Assembly: GCF_036250065.1 (NCBI RefSeq)
Contig: NZ_CP109199.1
Location: 7,438,001 to 7,502,000 of the forward strand
From: Micromonospora sp. NBC_01699
GTDB lineage: Bacteria > Actinomycetota > Actinomycetes > Mycobacteriales > Micromonosporaceae
Length of the DNA: 64,000 bases
Reading direction: 5' to 3'
A program made the position numbers and the translations under genes. The notes under the pieces were generated by a model that saw only the letters and a program-made list of their open reading frames with translations, did not search any database and was not told the DNA's origin. Below are positions 35,304 through 44,335 of this stretch, in pieces (the first letter of the stretch is position 1; the number at the start of each line of letters is the position of its first letter).

Positions 35304-35363
35304 GTTGATCATGAAGTTAGCGCGCTCAGACGGCCTGATTTCCGCGCTAACTTCATGATCAAC
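35304..35363. repeat. Dispersed palindrome, family B copy 1
   Basis: A perfect 21-bp inverted repeat (arms 35304-35324 and 35343-35363), core GTTGATCATGAAGTTAGCG, 18-base loop. It lies between convergent genes, 8 bp after the CBM2 stop and 20 bp before the regX3 stop, so it may terminate both. A second copy at 52362 shares the arms but not the loop. Confidence 0.95.
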
Positions 35364-35383
35364 GCCCTGATGGGCGGGGAGGG

Positions 35384-36067
35384 TTACGGCTCGAATTTGT
35401 AGCCGAGGCCGCGGACGGTGACTATGTAGCGGGGGGTGCTGGGTTCCGGTTCGACCTTGGAGCGCAGGCGCTTGACGTGTACGTCGAGGGTCTTGGTGTC
35501 GCCCACGTAGTCGGCACCCCAGACGCGGTCGATGAGCTGGCCGCGGGTGAGCACCCGGCCGGCGTTGCGCAGCAGCAGCTCCAGCAGCTCGAACTCCTTG
35601 AGCGGAAGCTGTACGGCACTGCCGTCGACGGTCACCACGTGCCGTTCGATGTCCATCCGGACCGGACCGGCGGCCAGGGTCGGCGCGGCCAGGTCGACCG
35701 TCTCGCTACTCTTGCGCCGCAGCACCGCCCGGATCCGGGCGACCAGCTCACGCGGCGAGTACGGCTTCGTGACGTAGTCGTCGGCACCGATCTCCAGCCC
35801 GACCACCTTGTCGATTTCGCTGTCCCGGGCGGTGACCATGATGATCGGCACATGCGAGCGCTGGCGCAGCTCCCGGCAAACCTCGGTGCCGGACATTTCG
35901 GGCAGCATCAGGTCAAGCAGCACGATGTCCGCGCCGGTGCGGTCGAACTCGGTGAGGGCCGAGAGGCCGGTCGGTGCGACCGAGACCTCAAAACCCTCTT
36001 TGCGCAGCATGTAGGAGAGGGCGTCGGAGAACGACTCCTCATCCTCGACCACGAGAACGCGGGCCAA
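35384..36067 (-). CDS. regX3: Phosphate-responsive response regulator RegX3/PhoP
   Basis: A 227-residue OmpR/PhoB-type regulator. The receiver domain has VLVVEDEESF, the phospho-Asp in VLLDLMLPEMSG, and Lys in DDYVTKPYS. The winged helix (about 130-225) contains LPLKEFELLELLLRNAGRVLTRGQLIDRVWG. The length equals M. tuberculosis RegX3. TTG 36067 is chosen because AAAGGAAAG precedes it at ideal spacing and the receiver starts there. Its 3' end carries rare C/A codons (ATA, AAA) next to the palindrome. It is co-transcribed after senX3, with a 34-bp gap. Confidence 0.95.
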   Translation of the reverse strand: MARVLVVEDEESFSDALSYMLRKEGFEVSVAPTGLSALTEFDRTGADIVLLDLMLPEMSGTEVCRELRQRSHVPIIMVTARDSEIDKVVGLEIGADDYVTKPYSPRELVARIRAVLRRKSSETVDLAAPTLAAGPVRMDIERHVVTVDGSAVQLPLKEFELLELLLRNAGRVLTRGQLIDRVWGADYVGDTKTLDVHVKRLRSKVEPEPSTPRYIVTVRGLGYKFEP

Positions 36068-36101
36068 CGGACTTTCCTTTCCTCTGTCCGACCTGGGGTT
36101 A

Positions 36102-37388
36102 CTAAGCCGGACCAGTGTCGATCTCAGTTGACGGGGGTAGCGGTAGGACGGCGTCCGGCGGGCGGGCGGGCAACCGCAGGGTGAACGTCGAGCCTCCACC
36201 CAGCGTGCTTGACACCTCGACCCGTCCGCCATGGTTGGTGGCGATGTGTTTCACGATCGCCAGGCCGAGCCCGGTGCCCCCGGTCGCCCGGGAACGGGCC
36301 TGGTCGGCCCGGTAGAAGCGCTCGAAGATCCGGTCCACCTCGTTCGGCGCGATGCCGATGCCCTGGTCGGCGACCGAGATCTGGACGTGGTCGTCGTCCG
36401 CGAGTGTGGTGACCGTCACCCGCGTCTCCTCGGCGGAGTACGCGATCGCGTTCTCCACCAGGTTGGCCACCGCGGTGGCGACCTGGCTGTCGCTGCCGTA
36501 CACGGTCAGGTCGCGCTGGCCCTCGACCACGACCTCGACCTTGCGCGCGGACGCGGTGGTACGGGTCCGGTCGATGACCTCGGCCACCACCCAGTCGAGT
36601 GCGACCGGTTCCGGCTCCGGCAGCGGCTCCGCGCCCTGCAACCGGGTGAGTTCGAGCAGCTCGTTGACCAGTCGGCCGAGCCGGGTCGACTCGTGCTGGA
36701 TCCGCTCGGCGAACCGCCGGGCCGCCACCACGTCCTCGGACGGCTCGACGCCGCCGTTGTCGCTGGGCGGCTCGGTGGCGTCGAGCAACGCCTCGGCGAG
36801 CAGCTGCAACGCCCCGATCGGCGTCTTCAGCTCGTGACTGACGTTGGCCACGAAGTCACGGCGTACCCGGGCAACCCGGTGCGACTCGGTCACGTCGGCG
36901 GCCTCGACCGCGACGTACCCGTTGCCGATCCCCATGGCGCGCAGGTGCACGCCGAGCGGATCGTGAACCCCGCCGTCCCGGCTGCGCGGCAGGTCGAGCT
37001 CGACCTCGCGGCGCACCCCGGTCCGACGCACCTGGCCGGCGAGCGTACGGATGATCGGGTGCGCGGCCACTGTGCCGGGGGTGATCCCGGCGCGCAGCAG
37101 ACCCATCGCCCGCGCAGCCGGGTTGATCAGGACCGGTACGTCCTCGGTGTCCAGGACCACCACGCCGACCCGCAGGGAGTCGATGCTCTTACGGCCGATC
37201 CCGGAAAGTTCGGCCTTCTGGTGCTTTGCGATCGCCGGCCTCCCGTCGGCTGGGGTGAGGTCTCCCCCGCCCGGGAGTCGCCGCACGCCGTGCTCCGGTG
37301 AGCGCCGGATGGCGCGCACCAGCATGGGACCGATGATCAGCCCGATCACCAGTCCACCGGCCACGCCGGCTACGACCCCCCATTCCAC
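36102..37388 (-). CDS. senX3: Phosphate-sensing histidine kinase SenX3/PhoR
   Basis: 428 residues: short N-terminal anchor (WGVVAGVAGGLVIGLIIGPML), PAS-like domain (about 60-160), HisKA with His in FVANVSHELKTPIGAL, and HATPase (VENAIAYS, DQGIGIAPNEVDRIFERFYR, GTGLGLAIVKHI). It pairs with regX3 downstream and diverges from phoU, the standard actinobacterial phosphate-starvation module. GTG 37388 lies at the edge of the shared regulatory region holding the PHO-box-like repeats. Confidence 0.95.
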   Translation of the reverse strand: MEWGVVAGVAGGLVIGLIIGPMLVRAIRRSPEHGVRRLPGGGDLTPADGRPAIAKHQKAELSGIGRKSIDSLRVGVVVLDTEDVPVLINPAARAMGLLRAGITPGTVAAHPIIRTLAGQVRRTGVRREVELDLPRSRDGGVHDPLGVHLRAMGIGNGYVAVEAADVTESHRVARVRRDFVANVSHELKTPIGALQLLAEALLDATEPPSDNGGVEPSEDVVAARRFAERIQHESTRLGRLVNELLELTRLQGAEPLPEPEPVALDWVVAEVIDRTRTTASARKVEVVVEGQRDLTVYGSDSQVATAVANLVENAIAYSAEETRVTVTTLADDDHVQISVADQGIGIAPNEVDRIFERFYRADQARSRATGGTGLGLAIVKHIATNHGGRVEVSSTLGGGSTFTLRLPARPPDAVLPLPPSTEIDTGPA

Positions 37389-37460
37389 CCGGCGATCGTA
37401 GGGTCATTGTTATCCGAGCGACCCTACACAATAGGACATATCAGGCGCGGCCATGGCAAA

Positions 37461-37503
37461 ATTCACGCTCCAGCCTCGCGTCGTTCACTTGCGTTCATCT
37501 AAG
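37461..37503. promoter_or_regulatory. PHO-box-like direct repeats between senX3 and phoU
   Basis: GTTCACTTGC (37483) is followed directly by GTTCATCTAAG (37493); ATTCACGCTCC (37461) lies 22 bases before the first. The words match the PhoP-box consensus GTTCACC-type repeat, though the main period is 10 rather than the usual 11 bases. The placement suggests that RegX3 regulates both divergent operons. Confidence 0.65.
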
Positions 37504-37609
37504 GGCCCTCGGATTCGGCCTACGGTGGGCTGGTCACCTGCCCCAACCCCGTGCGGGTCCGTCGGCGGCGGTCGCCCACCGGCGAGCCCACCGACCACAG
37601 GACGTGATC

Positions 37610-38284
37610 ATGCGCGACGAGTTCCGGACCGATCTGCACATCGTCAGCCAACTACTGGTGGACATGGCGGAGGCTGTCCGCGCGGCAATGAGCAAGGCCA
37701 CCAAGGCACTGCTCACCGCCGACCGGGCGGCCGCCGAAGCCGTGATCGCCCGCGACGCCGAGATCGACAGTATCTACCGGCAGGTCGAGGAGCGGGTCGC
37801 CGACCTGCTCGCCCGCCAGTCCCCGGTTGCCTCCGACCTGCGCGCGGTGATCACCGCGCTGCACGTCGCGGCCGATCTCGAACGCATGGGCGACCTCGCC
37901 GACCACGTCGCCAAGACGGCACTGCGCCGGCACCCGTCGCCGGCCGTACCGGCCGAGCTGCGGGGCGTCTTCACCCAGATGGCGGCCGTCGCCGACCGGA
38001 TCGCCCACAAGATCGGCCAGGTCCTCTCCAAGCCCGACGCCGAACTCGCCGCCGAACTGGAGCGGGACGACGACGCCATGGACGACCTGCACCGCGACCT
38101 CTTCGCGGTGCTGCTCAGCGACGACTGGCCGTACGGCGTGGAGACCGGCATCGACGGGGCACTGCTCGGACGTTTCTACGAGCGGTACGCCGACCACGCG
38201 GTCAACGCCGGCGAGCGGGTCGTCTACCTGGTCACCGGCGAGTTCGCCGACGAGCAGTCGTCCGACGAGTTCTCCCGCGAGTAG
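37610..38284 (+). CDS. phoU: Phosphate signalling protein PhoU
   Basis: A 224-residue all-helical protein with two PhoU repeats. The metal-binding E/DxxxD-type clusters appear in ADLERMGDLADHVAKTAL and YERYADHAVNAGERVVYLVTGE. It modulates the SenX3/PhoR kinase and phosphate uptake. ATG 37610 is chosen; GTG 37604 is in frame. No pst genes are in the window. Confidence 0.95.
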   Translation: MRDEFRTDLHIVSQLLVDMAEAVRAAMSKATKALLTADRAAAEAVIARDAEIDSIYRQVEERVADLLARQSPVASDLRAVITALHVAADLERMGDLADHVAKTALRRHPSPAVPAELRGVFTQMAAVADRIAHKIGQVLSKPDAELAAELERDDDAMDDLHRDLFAVLLSDDWPYGVETGIDGALLGRFYERYADHAVNAGERVVYLVTGEFADEQSSDEFSRE

Positions 38285-38341
38285 CGAGCCGGAGAGCAGC
38301 GGGCCGGAGAGTTTTGTCCGGCGGCGCGGCCGGTAGACGGT

Positions 38342-38384
38342 GAAGGGGCCCCTCCCGTCCTCGAACGACGGGAAGGGCCCCTTC
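38342..38384. terminator. Bidirectional hairpin between phoU and gpmA
   Basis: An 18-bp stem with one mismatch (arms 38342-38359 and 38367-38384) and a 7-base loop, between convergent genes. Confidence 0.85.
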
Positions 38385-38455
38385 CGCTTGCCTGTCGGCC
38401 GCGCTTGCCCGTTAGCCGGTCGGCTGGTTGCCGCCGATCCGATACCGCCCGGGGT

Positions 38456-39205
38456 TCAGCGACCCTGGTTGGCGACCGCCGCGGCGGCCTCCTTCGCGGC
38501 CACCGGGTCAAGGTAGGTGCCGCCGGAGGTGACCGGACGCAGCTGCGGGTCGAGGTCGTAGCGCAGCGGGATGCCGGTCGGGATGTTCAGCTTGGCGATC
38601 GCCTCGTCGGAGACCTGGTCCAGGTGCTTGACCAGGGCCCGCAGCGAGTTGCCGTGGGCGGCCACCAGCACCGTACGGCCGGCGAGCACGTCCGGCACGA
38701 TCGAGTCGTACCAGTACGGCAGCATCCGCTCGACCACGTCCTTGAGGCACTCGGTACGGGGCATCAGCTCCGGCGGCACCAGGGCGTAGCGCGGGTCACC
38801 GGCCGGCGACCACTCGTCGTTGTCGTCGATCGGCGGCGGGGGCGTGTCGTACGACCGGCGCCAGAGCATGAACTGCTCCTCGCCGTACTCCGCCAGGGTT
38901 TGCTTTTTGTCCTTGCCCTGCAAAGCGCCGTAGTGCCGCTCGTTGAGCCGCCACGACCGGCGCACCGCGATCCAGTGCCGGTCGGCGGCGTTCAGCGCCA
39001 ACTCGGAGGTACGGATCGCCCGACGCAGCACACTGGTGTGCACCACGTCGGGGAGCAGGTCGTGCTCGCGCAGCAGTTCGCCGCCGCGCCGCGCCTCGGC
39101 CTCACCCTTCGCGGTCAGGTCCACGTCGACCCAGCCGGTGAAGAGGTTCTTGGCGTTCCAATCACTCTCGCCGTGCCGCAGCAGCACGAGGGTCCCAACT
39201 GTCAT
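38456..39205 (-). CDS. gpmA: 2,3-bisphosphoglycerate-dependent phosphoglycerate mutase
   Basis: Glycolytic 3-PG/2-PG mutase; 249 residues. Phospho-His motif [32 protein letters not shown], and [18 protein letters not shown]. Start ATG 39205 ([12 protein letters not shown]). An upstream in-frame extension covers the promoter region and is not supported. Proximity to senX3-regX3 is the same as in mycobacteria (gpm1). Confidence 0.97.
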   Translation of the reverse strand: MTVGTLVLLRHGESDWNAKNLFTGWVDVDLTAKGEAEARRGGELLREHDLLPDVVHTSVLRRAIRTSELALNAADRHWIAVRRSWRLNERHYGALQGKDKKQTLAEYGEEQFMLWRRSYDTPPPPIDDNDEWSPAGDPRYALVPPELMPRTECLKDVVERMLPYWYDSIVPDVLAGRTVLVAAHGNSLRALVKHLDQVSDEAIAKLNIPTGIPLRYDLDPQLRPVTSGGTYLDPVAAKEAAAAVANQGR

Positions 39206-39356
39206 GGCCCACATCTTTCCGCAGTCGCGGTCCTGACGTGCGGACACCCCGTCGGTGACGACCACCACGTCGAAATGCACATGACCCCGGCTGATCGGGA
39301 CGACTAGGTTGTAAGGCATCGGCCGAACGTCGGTCATTACGTATCCGGGGGGCGAC

Positions 39357-40676
39357 GTGCGGTCGGTACGAGGCTGGGTCAGGGACACCACCGGCGGGCT
39401 GCCCGCCACCTTCTGGTACCTGTGGACCGGCACATTGATCAACCGTCTCGGTTCGTTCGTACTGATCTTTCTTGCCATCTACCTGACCACCGCGCGCGGC
39501 TTCTCCGCGGTCGAGGCCGGCCTGGTGATCGGCCTCTACGGCGCCGGCGGCACGGTCGGCACCCTGACCGGCGGCATCCTCGCCGACCGCTGGGGCCGAC
39601 GGCCCACGCTGCTCACCGCCCACATCGGCGCCGCCGCGATGATGGTGGCCCTCGGCTTCGCCCGCGGGCTCTGGGTGATCGCGGCCGGCGCGCTGCTGCT
39701 CGGCATGTTCGCCGAGGCGGCCCGGCCGGCGTTCGCCGCGATGATGGTCGACGTGGTGCCGGAACGCGACCGGCTGCGCGCCTTCTCGCTCAACTACTGG
39801 GCCATCAACCTGGGCTTCGCCTGCGCGGCGATCCTGGCCGGATTCGCCGCCCAGGTCAGCTACGAGCTGCTCTTCCTGATCGACGCGGCCACCACGCTCA
39901 CCACCGCGGCGGTCATCTTCCTCAAGGTCCGCGAGCCGCGCCGGGTCGCCGTCGGTCGCGTCCCGTCAACCCCGGGTACGCGTCGCGTCGGTAACGGGCT
40001 GCTCAGTGTCCTGGGTGACCGGGTCTTCCTCGGTTTCGTGGTGATCAACATATTCACCGCGCTGGTGTTCCTCCAGCACATCTCGATGCTGCCGATCGCG
40101 ATGGGGCAGGACGGCCTGTCCCCCTCGACGTACGGCACCGTGATCGCACTGAACGGGATCCTGATCGTCGCCGGTCAACTCTTCGTCCCCCGGCTGATCC
40201 GGGGCCGCAACCGGTCACACGTACTCGCCCTGGCCGCGATCGTGATGGGCGTCGGGTTCGGCCTGACCGCGTTCGCCGACGCCGCCTGGTTCTACGCGCT
40301 CACCGTACTGACCTGGACCCTCGGCGAAATGCTCAACTCACCGTCCAACTCCACCCTGATCGCCGAGCTCTCACTACCCGGCATGCGCGGCCGTTACCAG
40401 GGCGTCTTCTCGCTCTCCTGGTCGGTGGCCGGGTTCAGCGCCCCGATCCTCGGCGGCCTCGTACGCGAACACCTCGGCAACACCACCCTCTGGTTCGGCT
40501 GCGCCGCGATCGGCCTCGCCCTCGCCGTCGCCCACCTCCTCTCCGGCCCCGTACGCGAACGCCGCGCCACACAACTCCGCCACCCCACCCCCACCCCCTC
40601 CCCCACCCCCACCCCCTCCTCCCCCTCCACCCCCTCCCCGCGCCCCGCGTCGCACCCCCTCTCCTCGTCGATCTAG
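39357..40676 (+). CDS. MFS transporter A with repeat-derived C-terminal tail
   Basis: A 439-residue 12-helix MFS protein ([30 protein letters not shown] motif [15 protein letters not shown]). After the last helix it has about 35 residues of Pro/Thr/Ser low complexity. These are translated from a C-rich tract, and the stop codon TAG (40674-40676) lies inside the left arm of the family A palindrome. GTG 39357 has a GGGGGG stretch upstream. It is about half-identical by eye in its N-terminal part to the next gene, so the pair is a tandem duplication. The substrate is unknown. Confidence 0.87.
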   Translation: MRSVRGWVRDTTGGLPATFWYLWTGTLINRLGSFVLIFLAIYLTTARGFSAVEAGLVIGLYGAGGTVGTLTGGILADRWGRRPTLLTAHIGAAAMMVALGFARGLWVIAAGALLLGMFAEAARPAFAAMMVDVVPERDRLRAFSLNYWAINLGFACAAILAGFAAQVSYELLFLIDAATTLTTAAVIFLKVREPRRVAVGRVPSTPGTRRVGNGLLSVLGDRVFLGFVVINIFTALVFLQHISMLPIAMGQDGLSPSTYGTVIALNGILIVAGQLFVPRLIRGRNRSHVLALAAIVMGVGFGLTAFADAAWFYALTVLTWTLGEMLNSPSNSTLIAELSLPGMRGRYQGVFSLSWSVAGFSAPILGGLVREHLGNTTLWFGCAAIGLALAVAHLLSGPVRERRATQLRHPTPTPSPTPTPSSPSTPSPRPASHPLSSSI

Positions 40677-40731
40677 GGCATATGGGGGTGATTAGAGATC
40701 CACAAGCACGTATTTGCCCTAGATCGCCGGG
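40664..40731. repeat. Dispersed palindrome, family A copy 2
   Basis: About 60 of 68 positions match copy 1 by eye. The arms (CGTCGATCTAGGGCA near 40666-40680 and ATTTGCCCTAGATCG at 40712-40726) have two arm mismatches. The loop keeps ATTAGAGATC and GCACGT. It sits between two genes in tandem. C-rich sequence lies on its left and G-rich on its right, as at copy 1. Confidence 0.95.
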
Positions 40732-40813
40732 GGTAGCGGGGGCACTCGGGGAGGGGGAGGGGTGGGGTTTTTAGGATCGGGGACTGGAAAGGGGCTTTTG
40801 AGAGGAGGTATTG

Positions 40814-42187
40814 GTGCGGCGGTGGTTGGGTGAGACTGCTGGTGGGCTGCCCGCTACGTACTGGTACCTCTGGACCGGGCTGCTGATCAATCGGGTCGGC
40901 GCGTTCGCGATGCTTTTTCTGTCGCTCTACCTGACCGGCAGTCGGGGGGCCAGTGCGGGGCTCGCCGGGCTGGTGGTCGGCGCGTACGGCGCGGGCGGGG
41001 CCGTCGGCGTACTGCTCGGCGGGGTGCTGGCGGACGGTTGGGGGCGACGGGCCACCCTGGTCTGGTCGCATCTGGCCGCCGCGCTCGGCATGCTCGTACT
41101 CGCGTTCACCACGAATCTGGCGGCGATTGCCGTACTCGCCGGGCTGATCGGGATCGTGCACTCGATGCCGGGGCCGGCGTTCGTCGCGGCGATCATCGAC
41201 GTGGTGCCCGAGGAACGCCGCTCACGGGCGTTCAACCTACAGTTCTGGGCCTTCAACCTGGGCATGGCCGCCGCCTCCTTCCTGGCCGGCCTGCTCGCCG
41301 AGACGAGCTTCCTGGCCCTGTTCCTGGTCGACGCGGGCGCCACACTCATCACCACCGGGCTGATCGCCTGGAAGGTCCCGGAGACGCTGCGCCGCACCAG
41401 GGGGCCGATTGCCTGGAAGGTGCCGGAGACGCTACGTCGTGGTGCGGGGCGGGGCGCAGGGGCGGGGACGCAGCGCCGGGGTGCGGGACGACGCGCCACC
41501 GGGCCGGGGACGGGGGCAGGGCAGGTTCTTCAGCGGCGGCAGCCGGGGTTGGTCACCGCGCTGACCGACCGTACGTTCATGGTGTTCGTGGGGTTGACCT
41601 TCGTGCTGGCCGTACTCACCACCCAGACGTCGACCATCATGCCGCTGGCGATGCGGGCCGACGGGCTGAGCACGGCGTCGTACGGCGTGGTGGTCGCGCT
41701 CGGCGGCGCGCTGATCGTGCTCGGGCAACTGTTCGTGCCCCGCCTGATCGACGGGTACCGCAAGCACCTGGTGCTGGCGGTATCGACCGGGCTGCTCGCC
41801 GTCGGGTTCGGGGCGCTGGCCTTCGCCGACCTGTTGCCGGTCTACCTGGTCGCGGCGGTGATCTGGACGGTCGGCTCGATGCTCGCCGCGCCGCCGAACG
41901 CGGAGATCAACGCCGAGCTGGCTCCGGCCGTGCTGCGGGCCCGCTACCAGTCGGTGTTCTATCTGACCTTCCCGGCGGCGGCGTTCGTCGCGCCGGCCCT
42001 GGGCGGGGTGAGTTTGCAGTATCTCGGCGACTGGCACTGGATCATCGCGGGTGCCCTGGGGCTGGCCGCCGCGCTCGGGCACCTGTTGGCCGGCCCGGCC
42101 CGCGAACGCCGGGTCGCGGTGCTCCGCGCCGGTACGCCACCCACGTCCCCGGCCGCGCTCACCACCGCCGGAGCCGTCCCGGAGTAG
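40814..42187 (+). CDS. MFS transporter B with internal duplication
   Basis: A 457-residue paralogue of the preceding MFS protein (LPATYWYLWTGLLINRVGAF, LADGWGRRATLV). The central cytoplasmic loop is expanded. An 11-residue segment IAWKVPETLRR is duplicated at a 45-bp period (41363 and 41408), followed by a Gly/Arg/Ala-rich stretch. GTG 40814 is preferred over TTG 40811 because GAGGAGG (40802-40808) is then at 5-base spacing. Its first ~15 codons are G/T-ending (GGT, ACT, GCT), beside the palindrome. Confidence 0.87.
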   Translation: MRRWLGETAGGLPATYWYLWTGLLINRVGAFAMLFLSLYLTGSRGASAGLAGLVVGAYGAGGAVGVLLGGVLADGWGRRATLVWSHLAAALGMLVLAFTTNLAAIAVLAGLIGIVHSMPGPAFVAAIIDVVPEERRSRAFNLQFWAFNLGMAAASFLAGLLAETSFLALFLVDAGATLITTGLIAWKVPETLRRTRGPIAWKVPETLRRGAGRGAGAGTQRRGAGRRATGPGTGAGQVLQRRQPGLVTALTDRTFMVFVGLTFVLAVLTTQTSTIMPLAMRADGLSTASYGVVVALGGALIVLGQLFVPRLIDGYRKHLVLAVSTGLLAVGFGALAFADLLPVYLVAAVIWTVGSMLAAPPNAEINAELAPAVLRARYQSVFYLTFPAAAFVAPALGGVSLQYLGDWHWIIAGALGLAAALGHLLAGPARERRVAVLRAGTPPTSPAALTTAGAVPE

Positions 42188-42229
42188 ATCGGGCCCGCTG
42201 GTCGACTTCATCAACCACAAGACGCTCTA

Positions 42230-42292
42230 CCCACTGCGGAGCAGGCCGGGCGCGGAGTAGTAGATCGGGTGCGGAGTAGATCGGGTGCGGAC
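42230..42292. repeat. Short direct repeats after MFS B
   Basis: The word GCGGAGTAGATCGGGT and partial versions occur three times near 42180-42290. The 515 bp between the stop of MFS B and the H1-like gene contain these repeats, a hairpin, and no gene that I recognise. Confidence 0.6.
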
Positions 42293-42358
42293 TCGGTCCT
42301 GCGTGGAATGGGTGTCGTCGGTCGCGCCGGTGCGGGACAGGGGGCGTAGCCGTGACGA

Positions 42359-42396
42359 CAGCCGGCGCGCGGTGGTTGTCTCCCGCGCGCCGGCTG
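42359..42396. terminator. Hairpin downstream of MFS B
   Basis: A perfect 14-bp stem CAGCCGGCGCGCGG (42359-42372) with its complement at 42383-42396 and a 10-base loop. Confidence 0.7.
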
Positions 42397-42702
42397 TGGT
42401 GGTTCGTCGGCCCGGCGGCGGCGGGCGACACTCACCCCCGTAAGCGTCGCCCGCTCACACCGCCGGTCTCAGGTGGCGCCGTCCCCCAACGGCTTCGTGC
42501 CACCCGTCCCCCGGGCGCCGTCCACTCGGTGCTCGAATCTGATCGATTCACGGCTCCCCCGAACCGTTCCGAGCGCGTCGCCCGCGATCACGGTAGTTCG
42601 CGTTCTGTAACCGGCACAAGCTGGATCACTGTCTCGCCGGTCACATGGCAGCCGGTACCGCACTCGTGCGTCCCGGTCCGCCCCGCGAACCTTCCCATCC
42701 GT

Positions 42703-43668
42703 TCAGCCATCCTCACGGTCCGGTGATTCCGGCTTGAAGAAGTTGCTCTGCTTACCGTCCGAACGCCGATCCTGATAGATGAAGTTCAGCCGGCGCAGGT
42801 CGAACGTCTTGAACCACTGTTCCCAGGTGATCTCCCGCAGCCGGCCACCCTCCCGCCAGCCCGGAAAATTGAACGTCAGTACGCCGGCCCGGCCGTCCCG
42901 CTCGGTACCGGCGATCGTCGCCGGCTTCGCCTTTCGGGCCCGCGCCCAGCGCTGGATCACCTCGTGACTGGTGGTAACCAGACTTCGTCCCAGCCGCTCC
43001 GGCTGCTGGTCCGGTGAGGAGATCGGCTGGGCGTACTTCAGCGATCGGGACATGGTCCGGCCGATCCGGATCCCGCTCGCCGCCGCTGCCTTCGCCCGCT
43101 CGGCGGTACGGGCGGCCGTACTCGGCGCGGCCTTGGCCGGGGACGACGGGCGCTGGCGGGCCGAGGCACTCACCCCGCCGGAGGTGGTCCGCCCCGAGGC
43201 CGGGGTGCTCTTACGCGCCGCCGAGGTGGTCTTGCGCGCGGCCGAGGTGGTCTTGCGCGCGGCCGAGGTTGCCTTGCGGGCCACGGACGAGGCGCTCTTG
43301 CGGGCCGCCGAGGCGCCGGTACGGGCCGACGCGGTGCTCTTGCGCGCGGCCGGGCTGGTCTTGCGCGCCGCCGCCGTGGTCCGCTTCGCCGGGCCGGTGC
43401 TCGTTCTCGCCGAGCCACCACCGCTCCTCGCCGAAGCGCCACCGCGACGCCCCTCGGCGCTCAGCGCCCTCGACAGCTTCTGCACCAGATCGCCCTTGCG
43501 CAGGGCCGAGATACCGGTGATGCCGCGCTTGCGGAGCTGGCTACGGATCTGTTCGGCGGTCATCTGGGCGATGTCACCCGGACTACTGCTTCCGGCGCTG
43601 ATCGTACGGTTTCTGGTCGCGGTCGCGTTGCCGCCGCGACTCGAACTGCTTCGTTGAGCTTGAGCCAT
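42703..43668 (-). CDS. Histone H1-like protein with Rho_N-type and conserved C-terminal domains
   Basis: 321 residues. An N-terminal SAP/Rho_N-like domain (about 35-70: MTAEQIRSQLRKRGITGISALRKGDLVQKL) precedes a ~100-residue Ala/Lys/Arg/Ser-rich region of repeated A-A-R-K-(T/S)-(T/S) units, like eukaryotic H1 tails. A C-terminal globular ~110 residues ends LRRLNFIYQDRRSDGKQSNFF (given in part: FIYQDRRSDGKQ). It probably binds nucleic acid as a nucleoid protein. ATG 43668. DNA of the tail is repetitive, so length may vary between strains. Confidence 0.8.
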   Translation of the reverse strand: MAQAQRSSSSRGGNATATRNRTISAGSSSPGDIAQMTAEQIRSQLRKRGITGISALRKGDLVQKLSRALSAEGRRGGASARSGGGSARTSTGPAKRTTAAARKTSPAARKSTASARTGASAARKSASSVARKATSAARKTTSAARKTTSAARKSTPASGRTTSGGVSASARQRPSSPAKAAPSTAARTAERAKAAAASGIRIGRTMSRSLKYAQPISSPDQQPERLGRSLVTTSHEVIQRWARARKAKPATIAGTERDGRAGVLTFNFPGWREGGRLREITWEQWFKTFDLRRLNFIYQDRRSDGKQSNFFKPESPDREDG

Positions 43669-43752
43669 GAGATTCTCACGCTCCCTGGACAGTCTGTCAT
43701 CGGCATGCGGCGCGCGTACCCGGTCGTCCGTGCGCCACCGCTGCCATACCCG

Positions 43753-44286
43753 TCAGGGGCGGTCCAAATCCGAGTCGGCGGATTTCGACGGCTCGAAGAG
43801 ATGAGCGAACGCCGCCAGGTTCGCCAGTGATTCGCCCCGCTTGAGCCGCCAGTCCCATTCCCGGCGGATCGCCGTACCGAAACCGATCTCCAACAGGGTG
43901 TCGAAGGAATCGTCGGCGTAGCTGAGCACCGAACCGAGCAGCCGGTCCAGTTCGTCCTCGTTCACCCCGGACAGGCCGACCCGGCCGGTCAGGTAGACGT
44001 CGCCGACCGCGTCGATGGAGAACGCGACCCCGTACATCCGGGCGTTGCGGCGCAGCAACCAGGCCCACAGTTCCTCGCGCCGCTCGTCCGGCTGGCGCAT
44101 CACGAACGCCTCGACCCGCAGCGCGTGCTCGCCGACGATCAGGTTGCAGACCGTCTTGAGCTTGTGGGTGCCGGGCAGCGTGACCGCGTACGCGAACTCG
44201 CCGGTCGGTTCGCAGGCCAGCTCACGGTCGACGCAGACCGACTCGATCAGGGCGCCGATCCGCGCCCGCTCGTCCCGCCCGGTCAT
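43753..44286 (-). CDS. YbjN-domain protein
   Basis: A 177-residue protein with the YbjN fold, related to type III secretion chaperones (CNLIVGEHALRVEAFVMRQPDE, WAWLLRRNARMYGVAFSID, DVYLTGRVGL). The function is poorly known; homologues sit next to mshA in many actinobacteria (Rv0487). ATG 44286. It follows mshA by 49 bp on the same strand; the spacer contains a 22-bp direct repeat (TCCGGCGACTCCG, twice). Confidence 0.87.
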   Translation of the reverse strand: MTGRDERARIGALIESVCVDRELACEPTGEFAYAVTLPGTHKLKTVCNLIVGEHALRVEAFVMRQPDERREELWAWLLRRNARMYGVAFSIDAVGDVYLTGRVGLSGVNEDELDRLLGSVLSYADDSFDTLLEIGFGTAIRREWDWRLKRGESLANLAAFAHLFEPSKSADSDLDRP

Positions 44287-44335
44287 CCGGCGACTCCGTT
44301 CGGTCCCCTCCGGCGACTCCGCCCGGTCAGCCGGA

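Noticed and set aside
44286-44335. 22-bp direct repeat between ybjN and mshA as an attachment site
   Set aside because: It is short, within a spacer of two conserved neighbours, with no element between the copies.
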